Part shown: positions 1 to 6,865 of the stretch, in pieces
How positions within the stretch are numbered: position 1 is the stretch's first letter
Layout: every line of letters starts with the position of its first letter
NCBI GenBank assembly: GCA_016779015.1
Contig: JADHOK010000004.1
Coordinates: 1-29,368 of the forward strand
Length of the DNA stretch: 29,368 nt
Direction of reading: 5' to 3'
Source: PS1 clade bacterium
GTDB taxonomy: Bacteria > Pseudomonadota > Alphaproteobacteria > RS24
The notes under the pieces: model-generated
The model's input: the letters and a program-made list of their open reading frames with translations, nothing else
Told to the model about the DNA's origin: nothing
Database searches by the model: none
Made by a program: the position numbers and the translations under genes

Positions 1-824
1 AAGACACTGTTCTTCATAAGGTCGTCATAGGCCGCGCCACTATCAAGCCGCAGCAGCAATTCACCAAGCGCGGCGCGCGCTGCCAGCCCATCGACAGCAC
101 CGGTTTTTTGCGCCGCCATGGCCAGCTCCAGAGCAGCCAATTTTTGCTGCAACGCGGCTATCTCAACTTGTGCTTGTTGACCGGCCTCTGCTTGTTGACC
201 GGCCTGTGCTTGTTGGCCGGCCAGTGCTTGTTGCTTCGAGAGTGGCGCATCACCGGCGTCTATAGTGGGGCTGTTTGTGTCGGGCGTATCCATCGCTTCC
301 ATCGCTTCCATCGCTTCCATCGCTTCCATCGCTTCCATTGGCGCGTCGTAAACCCCATCAAGCGCTTGTAATTGGCGTTGCAAATCGCCCACATCGCCGC
401 TCGGCGCAAAACCCGCTTGGGGTTCATTGGCGCTGTCGAAAACAATCGTCGCGTCATCGGCGGCGGGCGTCGCATCGACACTGTGCCAGAAACTGTCAAT
501 TTGCGGCAGGCTCGTATGGCGCGCCTGCCAAATGCCGAAACCGGTCACCCCCAAAGCGGCCACCAGCAGCAGCGACGCCGTTACGCGATTGACCAGCGCA
601 CCGAAAAAGCCGCGCAGCATGTCGCGCAAAGCCGCCAGCGGTCGTGTCACCAGACCGCGCAAGCCGCCGACCCCATGCTCGATCAAAGGCGGCATACGCA
701 GATACGCGCCGGCATTTGACGTGGCGCGCCCGCTATCGGCTGCCGCAGTGTCATTATCCGACGACTGCGGCGGAATGATTTCCGCAGCCGGGTCTTTATC
801 GGGGGTTTTCTTGGCCCTAGGCAT
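1..824 (-). CDS. Mitofilin-like (Mic60/COG4223 type) inner-membrane protein, C-terminus cut off by window edge
   Basis: The reading frame is open from an ATG at 824 to the window edge (274 codons, no stop), so the C-terminal part is missing. The visible protein has a charged, low-complexity N-terminus, one membrane helix at about residues 82-99 (ASLLLVAALGVTGFGIW), a linker with two tandem-repeat tracts (MEA repeats at about 163-178 and AGQQAx repeats at about 202-219), and the start of a probable coiled coil rich in Ala, Gln and Leu. A single N-terminal helix followed by a coiled coil, directly after hemC-hemD, is the usual setting of alphaproteobacterial mitofilin-like proteins, which shape or tether the inner membrane. 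The gene starts 56 bp after hemD and probably shares its transcript. I saw no strong Shine-Dalgarno sequence; a TTG at 830 is an alternative start. The family call rests on architecture and neighbours, because the conserved C-terminal domain is outside the window. Confidence 0.75.
   Translation of the reverse strand, partial: MPRAKKTPDKDPAAEIIPPQSSDNDTAAADSGRATSNAGAYLRMPPLIEHGVGGLRGLVTRPLAALRDMLRGFFGALVNRVTASLLLVAALGVTGFGIWQARHTSLPQIDSFWHSVDATPAADDATIVFDSANEPQAGFAPSGDVGDLQRQLQALDGVYDAPMEAMEAMEAMEAMEAMDTPDTNSPTIDAGDAPLSKQQALAGQQAQAGQQAEAGQQAQVEIAALQQKLAALELAMAAQKTGAVDGLAARAALGELLLRLDSGAAYDDLMKNSV
172..233. repeat. 18-bp tandem repeat, about 3.4 copies, inside the mitofilin-like gene
   Basis: The unit GCTTGTTGACCGGCCTCT starts at 172, 190 and 208, and a partial fourth copy starts at 226. 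The array is in frame and encodes repeated AGQQAx hexapeptides on the minus strand. Confidence 0.9.
291..335. repeat. 9-bp tandem repeat, five perfect copies, inside the mitofilin-like gene
   Basis: CATCGCTTC is repeated five times without a mismatch. On the minus strand it encodes a Met-Glu-Ala repeat in the linker between the membrane helix and the coiled coil. Perfect identity suggests recent slippage; changes of whole units keep the frame. Confidence 0.95.
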
Positions 825-880
825 GGCCAAAATTATGCGGCTATTCGCGTGTTTTGGCAATTTGCCTGTTGAGGCGCCGC

Positions 881-1609
881 CTAACCGATCAAGTCGATCA
901 ACGCCGCACTATCGGGCGTGGCGGGCGCGCGCGCCGCAAAACCGGCCTGCTCGGCGGCGGCGGCAATGCTCGGCGACAGACAATATAAAGTCGGGCGCGA
1001 TAATGTCGACGGCGCGGCTTTTTCCAACTGCTTGTAAAGCGCACAAAAAATATCGGCCGAGCGCTGCGAATACACCACCACCCCATCCACCGGCTCTTCT
1101 TCATCCTTAAAGGCGGCTTCGGCGGCGTTGGAAAAATCGACAGCCGCCTCAGCGCGATACAACACAGCGCGGGTGCAGCCAATGCGCGCCTCGCCCAGCA
1201 GCTTTTGTAAATCGCCGGCGCGGTCGCGGCCCGCAATATGCAAAATATCAGCGTCTTCTTTATAGGCGCGCTTTATCAACGCCACCAAGGCCACCAAATC
1301 GCCTTCCGCTTCGCGCACGTTTTGAAACCCGCCCGCCTTCAGCGCAGCGGCGGTTTGCGGGCCGACAGCGAACGCCGGTAGCGCCTGCCAAGCGGCGCGC
1401 GCCGCGTCATCAACCAGCCGCGCCATTAAGGCGCGCACCCCATTGGCACTGGTCAGAGCCAGACCGCCTTGTGCGTCGACCGGCGGTAGGGCCGCTTGCG
1501 TCAATTCAATCTCGATCATCGGTGAAATAAGCACATCATGGCCGCGCGCCGCCAATTGTTCGGCCAACGGGGCCGCATCGAGCATCGGGCGGGTCACCAA
1601 AAGGCGCAT
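881..1609 (-). CDS. hemD: Uroporphyrinogen-III synthase
   Basis: This enzyme closes and inverts ring D of hydroxymethylbilane to give uroporphyrinogen III, the common precursor of heme, siroheme and cobalamin, in the cytoplasm. The 242-residue length is normal for the family. The N-terminus (MRLLVTRPMLDAAPLAEQLAARG) is the usual start of HemD, and the two-lobed family has poor overall conservation, so position next to hemC matters. The ATG overlaps the hemC stop by one base (TAATG at 1611-1607), which implies translational coupling. The mitofilin-like gene follows after 56 bp. Confidence 0.93.
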   Translation of the reverse strand: MRLLVTRPMLDAAPLAEQLAARGHDVLISPMIEIELTQAALPPVDAQGGLALTSANGVRALMARLVDDAARAAWQALPAFAVGPQTAAALKAGGFQNVREAEGDLVALVALIKRAYKEDADILHIAGRDRAGDLQKLLGEARIGCTRAVLYRAEAAVDFSNAAEAAFKDEEEPVDGVVVYSQRSADIFCALYKQLEKAAPSTLSRPTLYCLSPSIAAAAEQAGFAARAPATPDSAALIDLIG

Positions 1610-2562
1610 TAATCGGCGACCAGATGCGGCGCTTGGTGGCGCAGCGCCGCGCCCGCTTTATGGCCCAATGCGGCGGCGTCGTCGGCCGCGCCGGTCATGC
1701 GGGTCTCGACCATATCGCTGCCATTCTCGGCCAATAGGCGTCCGTGCAGATTTATCGTGCCGTCATTAATATGGGCCAGCGCCGCAATCGGGGTGCGGCA
1801 AGAGCCATCCAGCGCGTTCAAAAAAGCCCGCTCAGCGGTAACGCATGCAGCGGTATCGGCGCAGTGCAAAGCCGCCAGCATGGCGCGCATGGATTTATCG
1901 GCGGCGCGACACTGCACCGCCAAAGCCCCTTGCCCGGCCGCCGGCAGCATCTCTTCGCTCGCGAGCGGCACCGCGCCTTCGGGGGCGATGCCGAGACGCG
2001 CCAGACCGGCCGCTGCGAGCAGGGTCGCATCGATGCCCTCATCGCTGAGTTTTTTAAGCCGCGTGCCGACATTGCCGCGCATCAGCGATACCCTCAAATC
2101 GGGGCGGGCGCGCAATAGCTGCGCTTGCCGCCGCAGACTGGCCGTGCCGACATGACCGCCCGACGGCAAATCGTCAAGGCTCTTAAGGGTCAGCCCGGGC
2201 CGCGGCACCAGCACATCGGCGACATCGGCGCGCGGCAAAATCGCGCCCAGCACCAGACCTTCAGGGTCTTGCGTCGGCAGGTCTTTGAGACTGTGCACAG
2301 CACAGGCCAGCGTGCCGTCCAAAAGCCCCGCCTCCAATTCTTGCGTGAACAAGCCTTTGCCGCCCAGCTCGGATAATTTCTCATCCAGCAAGCGGTCGCC
2401 CTTGGTCGATATTTTCTGAAATTGAACGGCCCCGTCATCAAGACCATGCGCCGCCGCCAACGCCGCGCCCACCATCTCGCTTTGGCGCACCGCCAAAGGC
2501 GAGGCGCGGGTGCCGATGATAATGGGCTGGGCGGTGGTTTGTGTGTCGGTCATTTTATTCAT
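1609..2562 (-). CDS. hemC: Hydroxymethylbilane synthase (porphobilinogen deaminase)
   Basis: HemC polymerises four porphobilinogen molecules into hydroxymethylbilane on a covalent dipyrromethane cofactor. Visible signatures are IIIGTRASPLAVRQ near the N-terminus, FTQELEAGLLDG with AVHSLKDLPT (the Lys/Asp substrate loop), MRGNVGTRLKKL, and DGSCRTPIAA, whose Cys carries the cofactor. The frame is open to an ATG at 2634, but residues 1-24 of that longer form are only a tandem repeat (SQADI-like units). Family members begin close to the IIIGTRASPL motif, so I chose the ATG at 2562 (another is at 2553). No candidate has a good Shine-Dalgarno sequence, so the start is uncertain. The stop overlaps the hemD start by one base. 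Confidence 0.93.
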   Translation of the reverse strand: MNKMTDTQTTAQPIIIGTRASPLAVRQSEMVGAALAAAHGLDDGAVQFQKISTKGDRLLDEKLSELGGKGLFTQELEAGLLDGTLACAVHSLKDLPTQDPEGLVLGAILPRADVADVLVPRPGLTLKSLDDLPSGGHVGTASLRRQAQLLRARPDLRVSLMRGNVGTRLKKLSDEGIDATLLAAAGLARLGIAPEGAVPLASEEMLPAAGQGALAVQCRAADKSMRAMLAALHCADTAACVTAERAFLNALDGSCRTPIAALAHINDGTINLHGRLLAENGSDMVETRMTGAADDAAALGHKAGAALRHQAPHLVAD

Positions 2563-2634
2563 ATCGGCTCGGCTACTCACATCCGCTTGGCTACTTATAT
2601 CCGCTTGGCTACGTATATCCGCTTGGCTTGGCAT
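2563..2634. repeat. 18-bp tandem repeat, four copies, at the 5' end of hemC
   Basis: Units of ATCCGCTTGGCTACTTAT type begin at 2563, 2581, 2599 and 2617. The two central copies differ by one base; the outer two are more diverged. The array is in frame with hemC and would encode an SQADI-type repeat if translation starts at 2634; otherwise it is leader DNA. Confidence 0.9.
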
Positions 2635-2920
2635 TGGCGCAAGACCGCCAATGCTTGTTAAAGTCTTTATATAACCTAATAGCGATATAACCTAATCGCC
2701 GGCGTCGTGCTGATGTTCTTCTATATAGGGGCTTTTGAATTTAGGGGCTTTTCGAAATTAGGAGCTTTTCGAAATTAGTGACATTGTGCAGCGACTTTAT
2801 ATAGTGGCCGCATATAGTGACGTCTTAAAGTTGCTCTATAGCGTGACGACGCGCGCATAGTATAACGCTCAAAGGGGAGTGAGAGAGGCAGAGAGAGGCA
2901 GAGAAAGGCAGGGACAGGCG
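2635..2920. other. Divergent hemC-tsaD intergenic region built of short tandem duplications
   Basis: This 286-bp region holds no gene. It contains ATATAACCTAAT twice (2669-2680 and 2685-2696, period 16), three copies of an AGGGGCTTTTCGAAATT-like unit (2727-2776, period 16-17), several ATATAGTG motifs (about 2801-2820), and four copies of a 10-bp GAGAGAGGCA unit (2881-2920) running up to the tsaD start codon. The promoters of both genes must be here, but I cannot assign -35/-10 boxes with confidence among the AT-rich repeats. Confidence 0.8.
2881..2920. repeat. 10-bp tandem repeat, four copies, forming the tsaD ribosome-binding region
   Basis: GAGAGAGGCA occurs at 2881 and 2891, then GAGAAAGGCA and GGGACAGGCG. 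The last copy is directly followed by the tsaD ATG at 2921, so the GGGACAGG Shine-Dalgarno-like sequence is part of the array. Copy-number change here would alter the translation leader. Confidence 0.85.
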
Positions 2921-4012
2921 ATGACGGCAGACCTTATATATGTGCTGGGTCTGGAAACCAGCTGCGATGAGACCGCCGCCGCGATTGTCGAAATGCCGGT
3001 CGCGGACGGCGCGCCGTGCGGTGCCGGACGCATTGTGGCCAATCAGCTATTGAGCCAAATCGACATGCACGCGCCCTATGGCGGGGTCGTGCCCGAGCTT
3101 GCCGCGCGCGCCCATTTGAGCCATCTCGACCGCCTGGTCGCCGCCGCATTTGACGAGGCCGATATGGCACTGGCCGATATGCATGCCATCGCCGCCACCG
3201 CCGGTCCGGGATTGATCGGCGGCGTGCTTATCGGCCTGACCACCGGCAAAGCGCTGGCGCTGGCGGCGCAAAAACCGTTTATCGGCATTAATCATTTGGA
3301 AGGCCATGCGCTGTCGGCGCGCCTTACCGAAGCGGTGGATTTTCCTTATCTCCTATTGCTGGTATCGGGCGGCCATTGCCAATTATTGGCGGTGACCGCA
3401 TTGGGGGAATACACGCTGTTGGGACAGACCCGCGACGACGCGGTCGGCGAGGCTTACGACAAAGCCGCCAAGCTGATGTCGTTGGGGTATCCGGGCGGGC
3501 CTGAGATTGAGCGCCGCGCGCACCATGGCGACCGCGCCGCCTACCCCCTGCCGCGCCCGCTTTTGAACGAGGATACAAACAAAGCCGACGCCCCGCATTG
3601 CGATTTTTCTTTTTCCGGTCTTAAAACCGCGCTGCGCCAAGCGACGCAAAAAGCCGCGCCATTGGACGATAAAAAAGTCGCCGACCTCGCAGCCTCTTTC
3701 GAGGCCGCCGTCGCCGATTGTCTGAGCACGCAGACGCGCCGCGCCATGACGCGCTTTCGCACCATGGTAACGCCCGGCACCGATTATAATCTGGTGGTCG
3801 CAGGCGGCGTGGCGGCCAATCAATATTTGCGCGCCGCCTTGGGCGAAGCGGCAGCGGCGGAAGGTTTTGCCATGCACGTACCGCCGGCCGCTTTGTGCAC
3901 CGATAATGCGGCGATGATTGCCCGCGCCGGAGCCGAGCGTTTCGCGGCAGGTTTCATCGACGCTGCGCCGATGGCCATAGAAGCGCGCGCCCGCTGGCCG
4001 CTTTCCGGCTGA
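2921..4012 (+). CDS. tsaD: tRNA N6-adenosine threonylcarbamoyltransferase
   Basis: TsaD transfers the threonylcarbamoyl group to A37 of ANN-decoding tRNAs, working with TsaB and TsaE. The 363-residue protein has the ASKHA-fold signatures: VLGLETSCDETAAAIV at the N-terminus, the metal-binding histidines in INHLEGHALSA (about residues 123-133), LLVSGGHCQL, DDAVGEAYDKAAK, FSFSGLKTA, and VVAGGVAANQYLR near the C-terminus. The frame extends upstream to 2879, but those 14 extra residues are only the 10-bp repeat; the ATG at 2921 follows GGGACAGG and matches the family's N-terminus. Divergent from hemC, as is common in alphaproteobacteria. I saw no convincing plus-strand terminator after the gene. 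Confidence 0.96.
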   Translation: MTADLIYVLGLETSCDETAAAIVEMPVADGAPCGAGRIVANQLLSQIDMHAPYGGVVPELAARAHLSHLDRLVAAAFDEADMALADMHAIAATAGPGLIGGVLIGLTTGKALALAAQKPFIGINHLEGHALSARLTEAVDFPYLLLLVSGGHCQLLAVTALGEYTLLGQTRDDAVGEAYDKAAKLMSLGYPGGPEIERRAHHGDRAAYPLPRPLLNEDTNKADAPHCDFSFSGLKTALRQATQKAAPLDDKKVADLAASFEAAVADCLSTQTRRAMTRFRTMVTPGTDYNLVVAGGVAANQYLRAALGEAAAAEGFAMHVPPAALCTDNAAMIARAGAERFAAGFIDAAPMAIEARARWPLSG

Positions 4013-4051
4013 GGCGCATTTCCCGATAAATTCTCAGATTAAAACTGCCCC

Positions 4052-4089
4052 AAAAAAAATGGCTCCGATGGGGGAGGACCATCGGAGCC
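4052..4089 (-). terminator. Intrinsic terminator of the small-ORF/sRNA transcript
   Basis: An 11-bp perfect stem (4061-4071 with 4079-4089) and a 7-base loop are followed on the minus strand by ATTTTTTTTG. The T-tract lies only on the minus-strand side, so it ends leftward transcription rather than tsaD. Confidence 0.9.
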
Positions 4090-4163
4090 TGTTCTGGCCT
4101 GGAGGGAGGCCATGGTAATCATAAAGGGAGGGTTATGATTACATTGTCGTTTGTTGGGGGGAG
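4052..4163 (-). ncRNA. Cuckoo/CcsR-like RNA: consecutive stem-loops with anti-Shine-Dalgarno CCUCC loops
   Basis: Read on the minus strand, the 3' region of a short transcript contains an unpaired CCCTCCCCCC (about 4156-4164) followed by three perfect hairpins. These are GTAATCATAA-CCCTCCCT-TTATGATTAC (4142-4115), TGGCCT-CCCTCC-AGGCCA (4112-4095), and GGCTCCGATGG-TCCTCCC-CCATCGGAGCC (4089-4061), the last followed by eight T. Each loop displays CCTCC, complementary to a Shine-Dalgarno sequence. Alphaproteobacterial cuckoo RNAs (for example CcsR RNAs of Rhodobacter) carry CCUCCUCCC-type motifs in loops and lie downstream of a small ORF; the layout here is the same. The structure is read directly; function as a trans-acting or 3'-UTR-derived sRNA is inferred. 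Confidence 0.72.
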
Positions 4164-4168
4164 GGCCC

Positions 4169-4210
4169 GTTAAACGATAATTGTTAAACGTTACTGGTTA
4201 AACGATACTG
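4169..4210. repeat. 14-bp tandem repeat, three copies
   Basis: GTTAAACGATAATT, GTTAAACGTTACTG and GTTAAACGATACTG stand head to tail. The right-most copy contains the last three codons and most of the stop codon of the 40-codon ORF; the others lie between that ORF and the stem-loops. Confidence 0.9.
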
Positions 4211-4320
4211 ACGCCTGCGATTGTGTGGGTGACCAGGGCCACGCCGTAGAGAGCGAGGAGGGCTGTCAAAACAGCGTGTCCGCTCAGGTTCGATGTCAGG
4301 TTCAAAATTTGCTTTTTCAT
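4198..4320 (-). CDS. Small hydrophobic peptide (40 aa), upstream of CCUCC stem-loops
   Basis: The ORF begins ATG AAA AAG CAA and ends TAA at 4200-4198. The peptide starts MKKQILNLTSNLSGHAV and continues with a hydrophobic stretch at about residues 16-30 (VLTALLALYGVALV), then THTIAGVSIV; a single membrane helix with a positive N-terminus is likely. A weak purine-rich sequence (GAGACGGAACC) precedes the ATG. A promoter-like sequence lies about 80 bp upstream and an intrinsic terminator closes the transcript. I do not recognise the peptide family; it is not of the Arg-rich DUF1127 type that usually accompanies cuckoo RNAs. Support comes from the transcript architecture rather than homology. Confidence 0.55.
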   Translation of the reverse strand: MKKQILNLTSNLSGHAVLTALLALYGVALVTHTIAGVSIV

Positions 4321-4398
4321 GGTTCCGTCTCACTGCGTTCTGGTTTCAATTCCTATAACGAGCCAGGGGGAGGTTTCCTGTCTGCCCGCTATGCATTT

Positions 4399-4427
4399 TA
4401 TATAGCACCTCGAATCAAAAAAAACAA
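4399..4427 (-). promoter_or_regulatory. Candidate sigma-70-type promoter for the small ORF/CCUCC RNA
   Basis: On the minus strand TTGTTT (4427-4422), a 17-base spacer and TATATA (4404-4399) fit a housekeeping promoter. A start near 4391 would give a transcript of about 340 nt ending at the terminator near 4052. A further small hairpin with a CCTCCC loop (4380-4364) would lie in its 5' leader. Confidence 0.45.
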
Positions 4428-4573
4428 TGAATAAATCGAATTTTATTCAATATTTTTTGCAACGTTTTTGTGAAAGTATAAGCCATTGTTATTTATTGAT
4501 AAATTCTGTTTTTAGGCGTTTTCGGGCGCATCAAACGGCCGTTTTGTGACAATTTTTTTCTGATTTTTTTTCT

Positions 4574-4597
4574 GAAAAAGGCTGTTAGAGGCCTTTA
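4574..4597 (-). terminator. Weak intrinsic terminator overlapping the tetR-family stop codon
   Basis: On the minus strand AAAGGC (4596-4591), an 8-base loop and GCCTTT (4582-4577) run into two more T. It separates the regulator's transcript from the small-RNA unit. The 4430-4575 stretch beyond it is very AT-rich and holds no gene that I can see. Confidence 0.5.
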
Positions 4598-5269
4598 AGG
4601 GGCGGATTTTACGCCTACCGACGCGTCAATATAAGCGTGTTTATCATCCGCCGGAATCTCCGTTTCGGGCACCGGACGCCCTTCCACGGTCGGCATCAGC
4701 CCGCGCACAATAAGCGTCATCACATGGGCCAGCTCGCGTTCCAGCTCGGGCAAAGTTTGGTTGGTAAACAATTGTGCATAGCGATATTTAGTGGTCGCGC
4801 CGTGCAGCGCAATGGTGGCGGCGGGCACATTGGAGACCATAAATTCGCCCGAGGCATGGCCTTCGTGCAAAATGCGCTGAAACACACGGCGCTCGCGACG
4901 CAAGCTTTCGATCTGGAATTGCGGTCGGTCAGAGACCACGATTTGCGCCAGTTCCAGCGTTTTCGGCTGGTTCTCCAACAGGTGAAAAGTGTAGCGCAAA
5001 TCGGCAAACACGACTTCTTCGAGGCGCTGGCGCGTCGAGCGCACCGGACAATCCAGCACCCGCTCGACAACCTCAACCGCGGTCAGCGCTTCGCGCCGCG
5101 CAATCTCCACTGCAATATCAATCTTGCCTTTGAAGAAACGATAAATATTGCCCGGCGACATGGCGCAATCCTCGGCCAGGTCGGCAATGGTGGTTTTGGG
5201 ATAACCATAATGACTGAAGCGCTGGCGCGCCGCATCGATGATTTTCTCGCGTGTCGTTTCTTCTGACAT
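4595..5269 (-). CDS. TetR/AcrR-family transcriptional regulator
   Basis: The N-terminal helix-turn-helix is clear: EKIIDAARQRFSHYGYPKTTIADLAEDCAMSPGNIYRFFKGK (about residues 8-49), with the family's typical G-Y-x-x-T-T-I and Y-R/Y-F-F-K elements. The C-terminal ligand and dimerisation half is not one I can assign to a ligand class. An in-frame ATG at 5278 would add three residues; the ATG at 5269 lies just after GGGGGTC, and neither choice has an ideal ribosome-binding site. A perfect 30-bp palindrome lies about 20 bp upstream in the tetR-gpsA divergent region, so self-repression is likely, and gpsA on the other side is a possible second target. Confidence 0.9.
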   Translation of the reverse strand: MSEETTREKIIDAARQRFSHYGYPKTTIADLAEDCAMSPGNIYRFFKGKIDIAVEIARREALTAVEVVERVLDCPVRSTRQRLEEVVFADLRYTFHLLENQPKTLELAQIVVSDRPQFQIESLRRERRVFQRILHEGHASGEFMVSNVPAATIALHGATTKYRYAQLFTNQTLPELERELAHVMTLIVRGLMPTVEGRPVPETEIPADDKHAYIDASVGVKSAP

Positions 5270-5290
5270 GACCCCCATTTTACTGTTAGA

Positions 5291-5320
5291 TTAGTGAATA
5301 ATCAATAAATTATTCACTAA
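5291..5320. promoter_or_regulatory. Perfect 12-6-12 palindromic operator, probable TetR-family binding site
   Basis: TTAGTGAATAAT and ATTATTCACTAA are exact inverted repeats separated by CAATAA. The size and position directly upstream of the TetR-family gene fit an autoregulatory operator. The region also holds TTGATT and TAAAAT boxes, spaced 17 bases apart on the minus strand, which would make the operator overlap the regulator's promoter. Confidence 0.8.
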
Positions 5321-5471
5321 TTTACCTCCAGACTGTCCACAGCCCCGTTTAGTGGCGCTTTGGCGCGGCTTCCCTTTCCCTCTCCGCTCCCGTTTCCGCT
5401 TCTGTTGCCTCAAGTGTTCTGCCTTGCAAACTGCGCGGCGGGCGGTTAATCGTGTTTGGGGGTACTCTTAT

Positions 5472-6512
5472 ATGTCACACATCAACCAGTTCGCTGCCGT
5501 CGCCGAACCCAGCATAGCCGTTTTGGGTGCCGGTGCGTGGGGCACGGCGCTGGCTTGTGTGCTGGCGCATAAACACGCTGAAATCATGCTCTGGGCCAAT
5601 GAGGCCGAGACCGTGGCGGCGGTTAATCAGCGCCATGAGAACACCCCCTTTCTGGCCGGTGTGCCATTGCCTGAAACCATCAAGGCAACGGCGGCGCTCG
5701 AAGACCTTGCCGATGCCGATATTATTCTGATGGTGGTGCCGGCGCAATTTGCCCGCCCCGTCTTGGCGGCACTGGCCGCGCTGAACGACAAAGCCATGCT
5801 GGTATTGTGCGCCAAAGGCATTGAGCGCGACAGCTTGCAGCTAATGTCGGATGTCGCGCGGGCGCATTTTGCGCCGCAGCGCTTGGCGGTTCTCTCCGGC
5901 CCCAGCTTTGCCGCCGATGTGGCGCGCGGTCTGCCCACAGCGGTGACCCTGGCCTGCGCCGATGTCGAGACCGGCGCCTGGTTGGCCACCCATATCGGCA
6001 CGGCGCATTTCCGCACTTATTTGAGCGACGATATTACCGGCGCAGAAATTGGCGGGGCGATTAAAAATGTCCTGGCCATTGCCTGCGGTATTGTCGCCGG
6101 CAAAGGGCTGGGCGAGAGCGCCCGTGCCGCCCTGACGGCGCGCGGCTTTGTCGAGATGAGCCGCCTCGGTGCCGCGCTGGGTGCCAAACCGGAAACGCTG
6201 AGCGGCCTATCGGGGCTGGGCGATTTAATTCTTACCTGCGCCAGCGACACCTCGCGCAATTTCTCCCTCGGCCGCGCTCTGGGCGAAGGCGACAAGGCCG
6301 AGACGGTATTGGGGGCGCGCAATTCGGTTTCGGAAGGCGCAATGAGCGCCGCCGCGGTTGCCGCCTTGGCCGATAAGCACGGCGTCGACATGCCTATTTG
6401 CCGCGCCGTCAACAGTATTTTAAGCGGCGACGCCGGCGTCGATGAGGCCATTAACGACTTGTTGGCGCGACCGGTGGCGCGCGAAAATGACGAGATGATA
6501 AAAGGCGCTTAA
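5472..6512 (+). CDS. gpsA: Glycerol-3-phosphate dehydrogenase [NAD(P)+]
   Basis: GpsA reduces dihydroxyacetone phosphate to sn-glycerol-3-phosphate for phospholipid synthesis. The 346-residue protein has the N-terminal dinucleotide-binding motif AVLGAGAWGTALA (about residues 16-28), CAKGIE, LSGPSFAADVA, the catalytic-lysine segment GAIKNVLAIACGIVAGKGLGES (about 195-216), and LSGLSGLGDLILTC. The frame is open upstream to 5352, but those 40 residues do not resemble the family; the ATG at 5472 follows GGGGG by about ten bases and gives a normal length. It heads a plus-strand run with the YciI-like and EVE genes, a linkage often seen in alphaproteobacteria near tsaD. Confidence 0.96.
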   Translation: MSHINQFAAVAEPSIAVLGAGAWGTALACVLAHKHAEIMLWANEAETVAAVNQRHENTPFLAGVPLPETIKATAALEDLADADIILMVVPAQFARPVLAALAALNDKAMLVLCAKGIERDSLQLMSDVARAHFAPQRLAVLSGPSFAADVARGLPTAVTLACADVETGAWLATHIGTAHFRTYLSDDITGAEIGGAIKNVLAIACGIVAGKGLGESARAALTARGFVEMSRLGAALGAKPETLSGLSGLGDLILTCASDTSRNFSLGRALGEGDKAETVLGARNSVSEGAMSAAAVAALADKHGVDMPICRAVNSILSGDAGVDEAINDLLARPVARENDEMIKGA

Positions 6513-6531
6513 GGGCGAAAAGGAGAAAAAA

Positions 6532-6825
6532 ATGTATGTGATTATGGCTTTTGACAAACCCGATAGCGAGGCGCTGCGGCTCGACAATCGCGGCGACCAT
6601 GTTGCTTATGTGCTGGGTCACGACACTGTAAAAACCGCCGGGCCGTTTATGAGCGATGATGGCGACACCATGATCGGCACTTTGCTGGTGCTCAATGTCG
6701 AAAGCCGCGCCGAGGCCGAGGCTTTTGTTGCCGACGACCCTTATAATAAAGCCGGTCTGTTCGCACAGGTGGAAATTCGCCGCTGGGCGCATCTGATTGG
6801 CGGGCTTGAAGACCCCAATTCGTGA
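6532..6825 (+). CDS. YciI-like domain protein
   Basis: This 97-residue protein begins MYVIMAFDKPDSEALR and has the single-domain ferredoxin-like size and layout of the YCII family, with GPFMSDDGDTMIGTLLVLNVESRAEAEAFVADDPYNKAGLFAQVEIRRW. The pattern 'GP...D.G...G......S..EA..F...DPY..AGL......R.W' is the family signature. The His in the GDHVAYV segment and the Asp in DPY correspond to the usual putative active-site pair. The biochemical role is generally unknown. A strong AAGGAG precedes the ATG, and the gene starts 19 bp after gpsA, so they are probably co-transcribed. Confidence 0.9.
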   Translation: MYVIMAFDKPDSEALRLDNRGDHVAYVLGHDTVKTAGPFMSDDGDTMIGTLLVLNVESRAEAEAFVADDPYNKAGLFAQVEIRRWAHLIGGLEDPNS

Positions 6826-6865
6826 AACCGGCGAGTTATAAAGAATAAGTGATGAGGAACAGGTA

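Noticed and set aside
291..335. CRISPR-like array
   Set aside because: The units are contiguous 9-bp repeats with no spacers and are in frame within a coding region. No other array in the window has spacers.
427..1110. A 227-codon plus-strand ORF at the left end
   Set aside because: It runs antisense across the mitofilin-like gene and into hemD, both supported by motifs or synteny, and has a low-complexity translation.
4198..4320. DUF1127 protein, the usual host ORF of cuckoo RNAs
   Set aside because: The peptide is hydrophobic with one membrane helix and lacks the Arg-rich DUF1127 motif.
4225..4434. A 69-codon plus-strand ORF in the tsaD-tetR gap
   Set aside because: It runs antisense to the 40-codon ORF and the CCUCC transcript, has no ribosome-binding site and shows no protein-like features; promoter, hairpins and terminator all support the minus strand.
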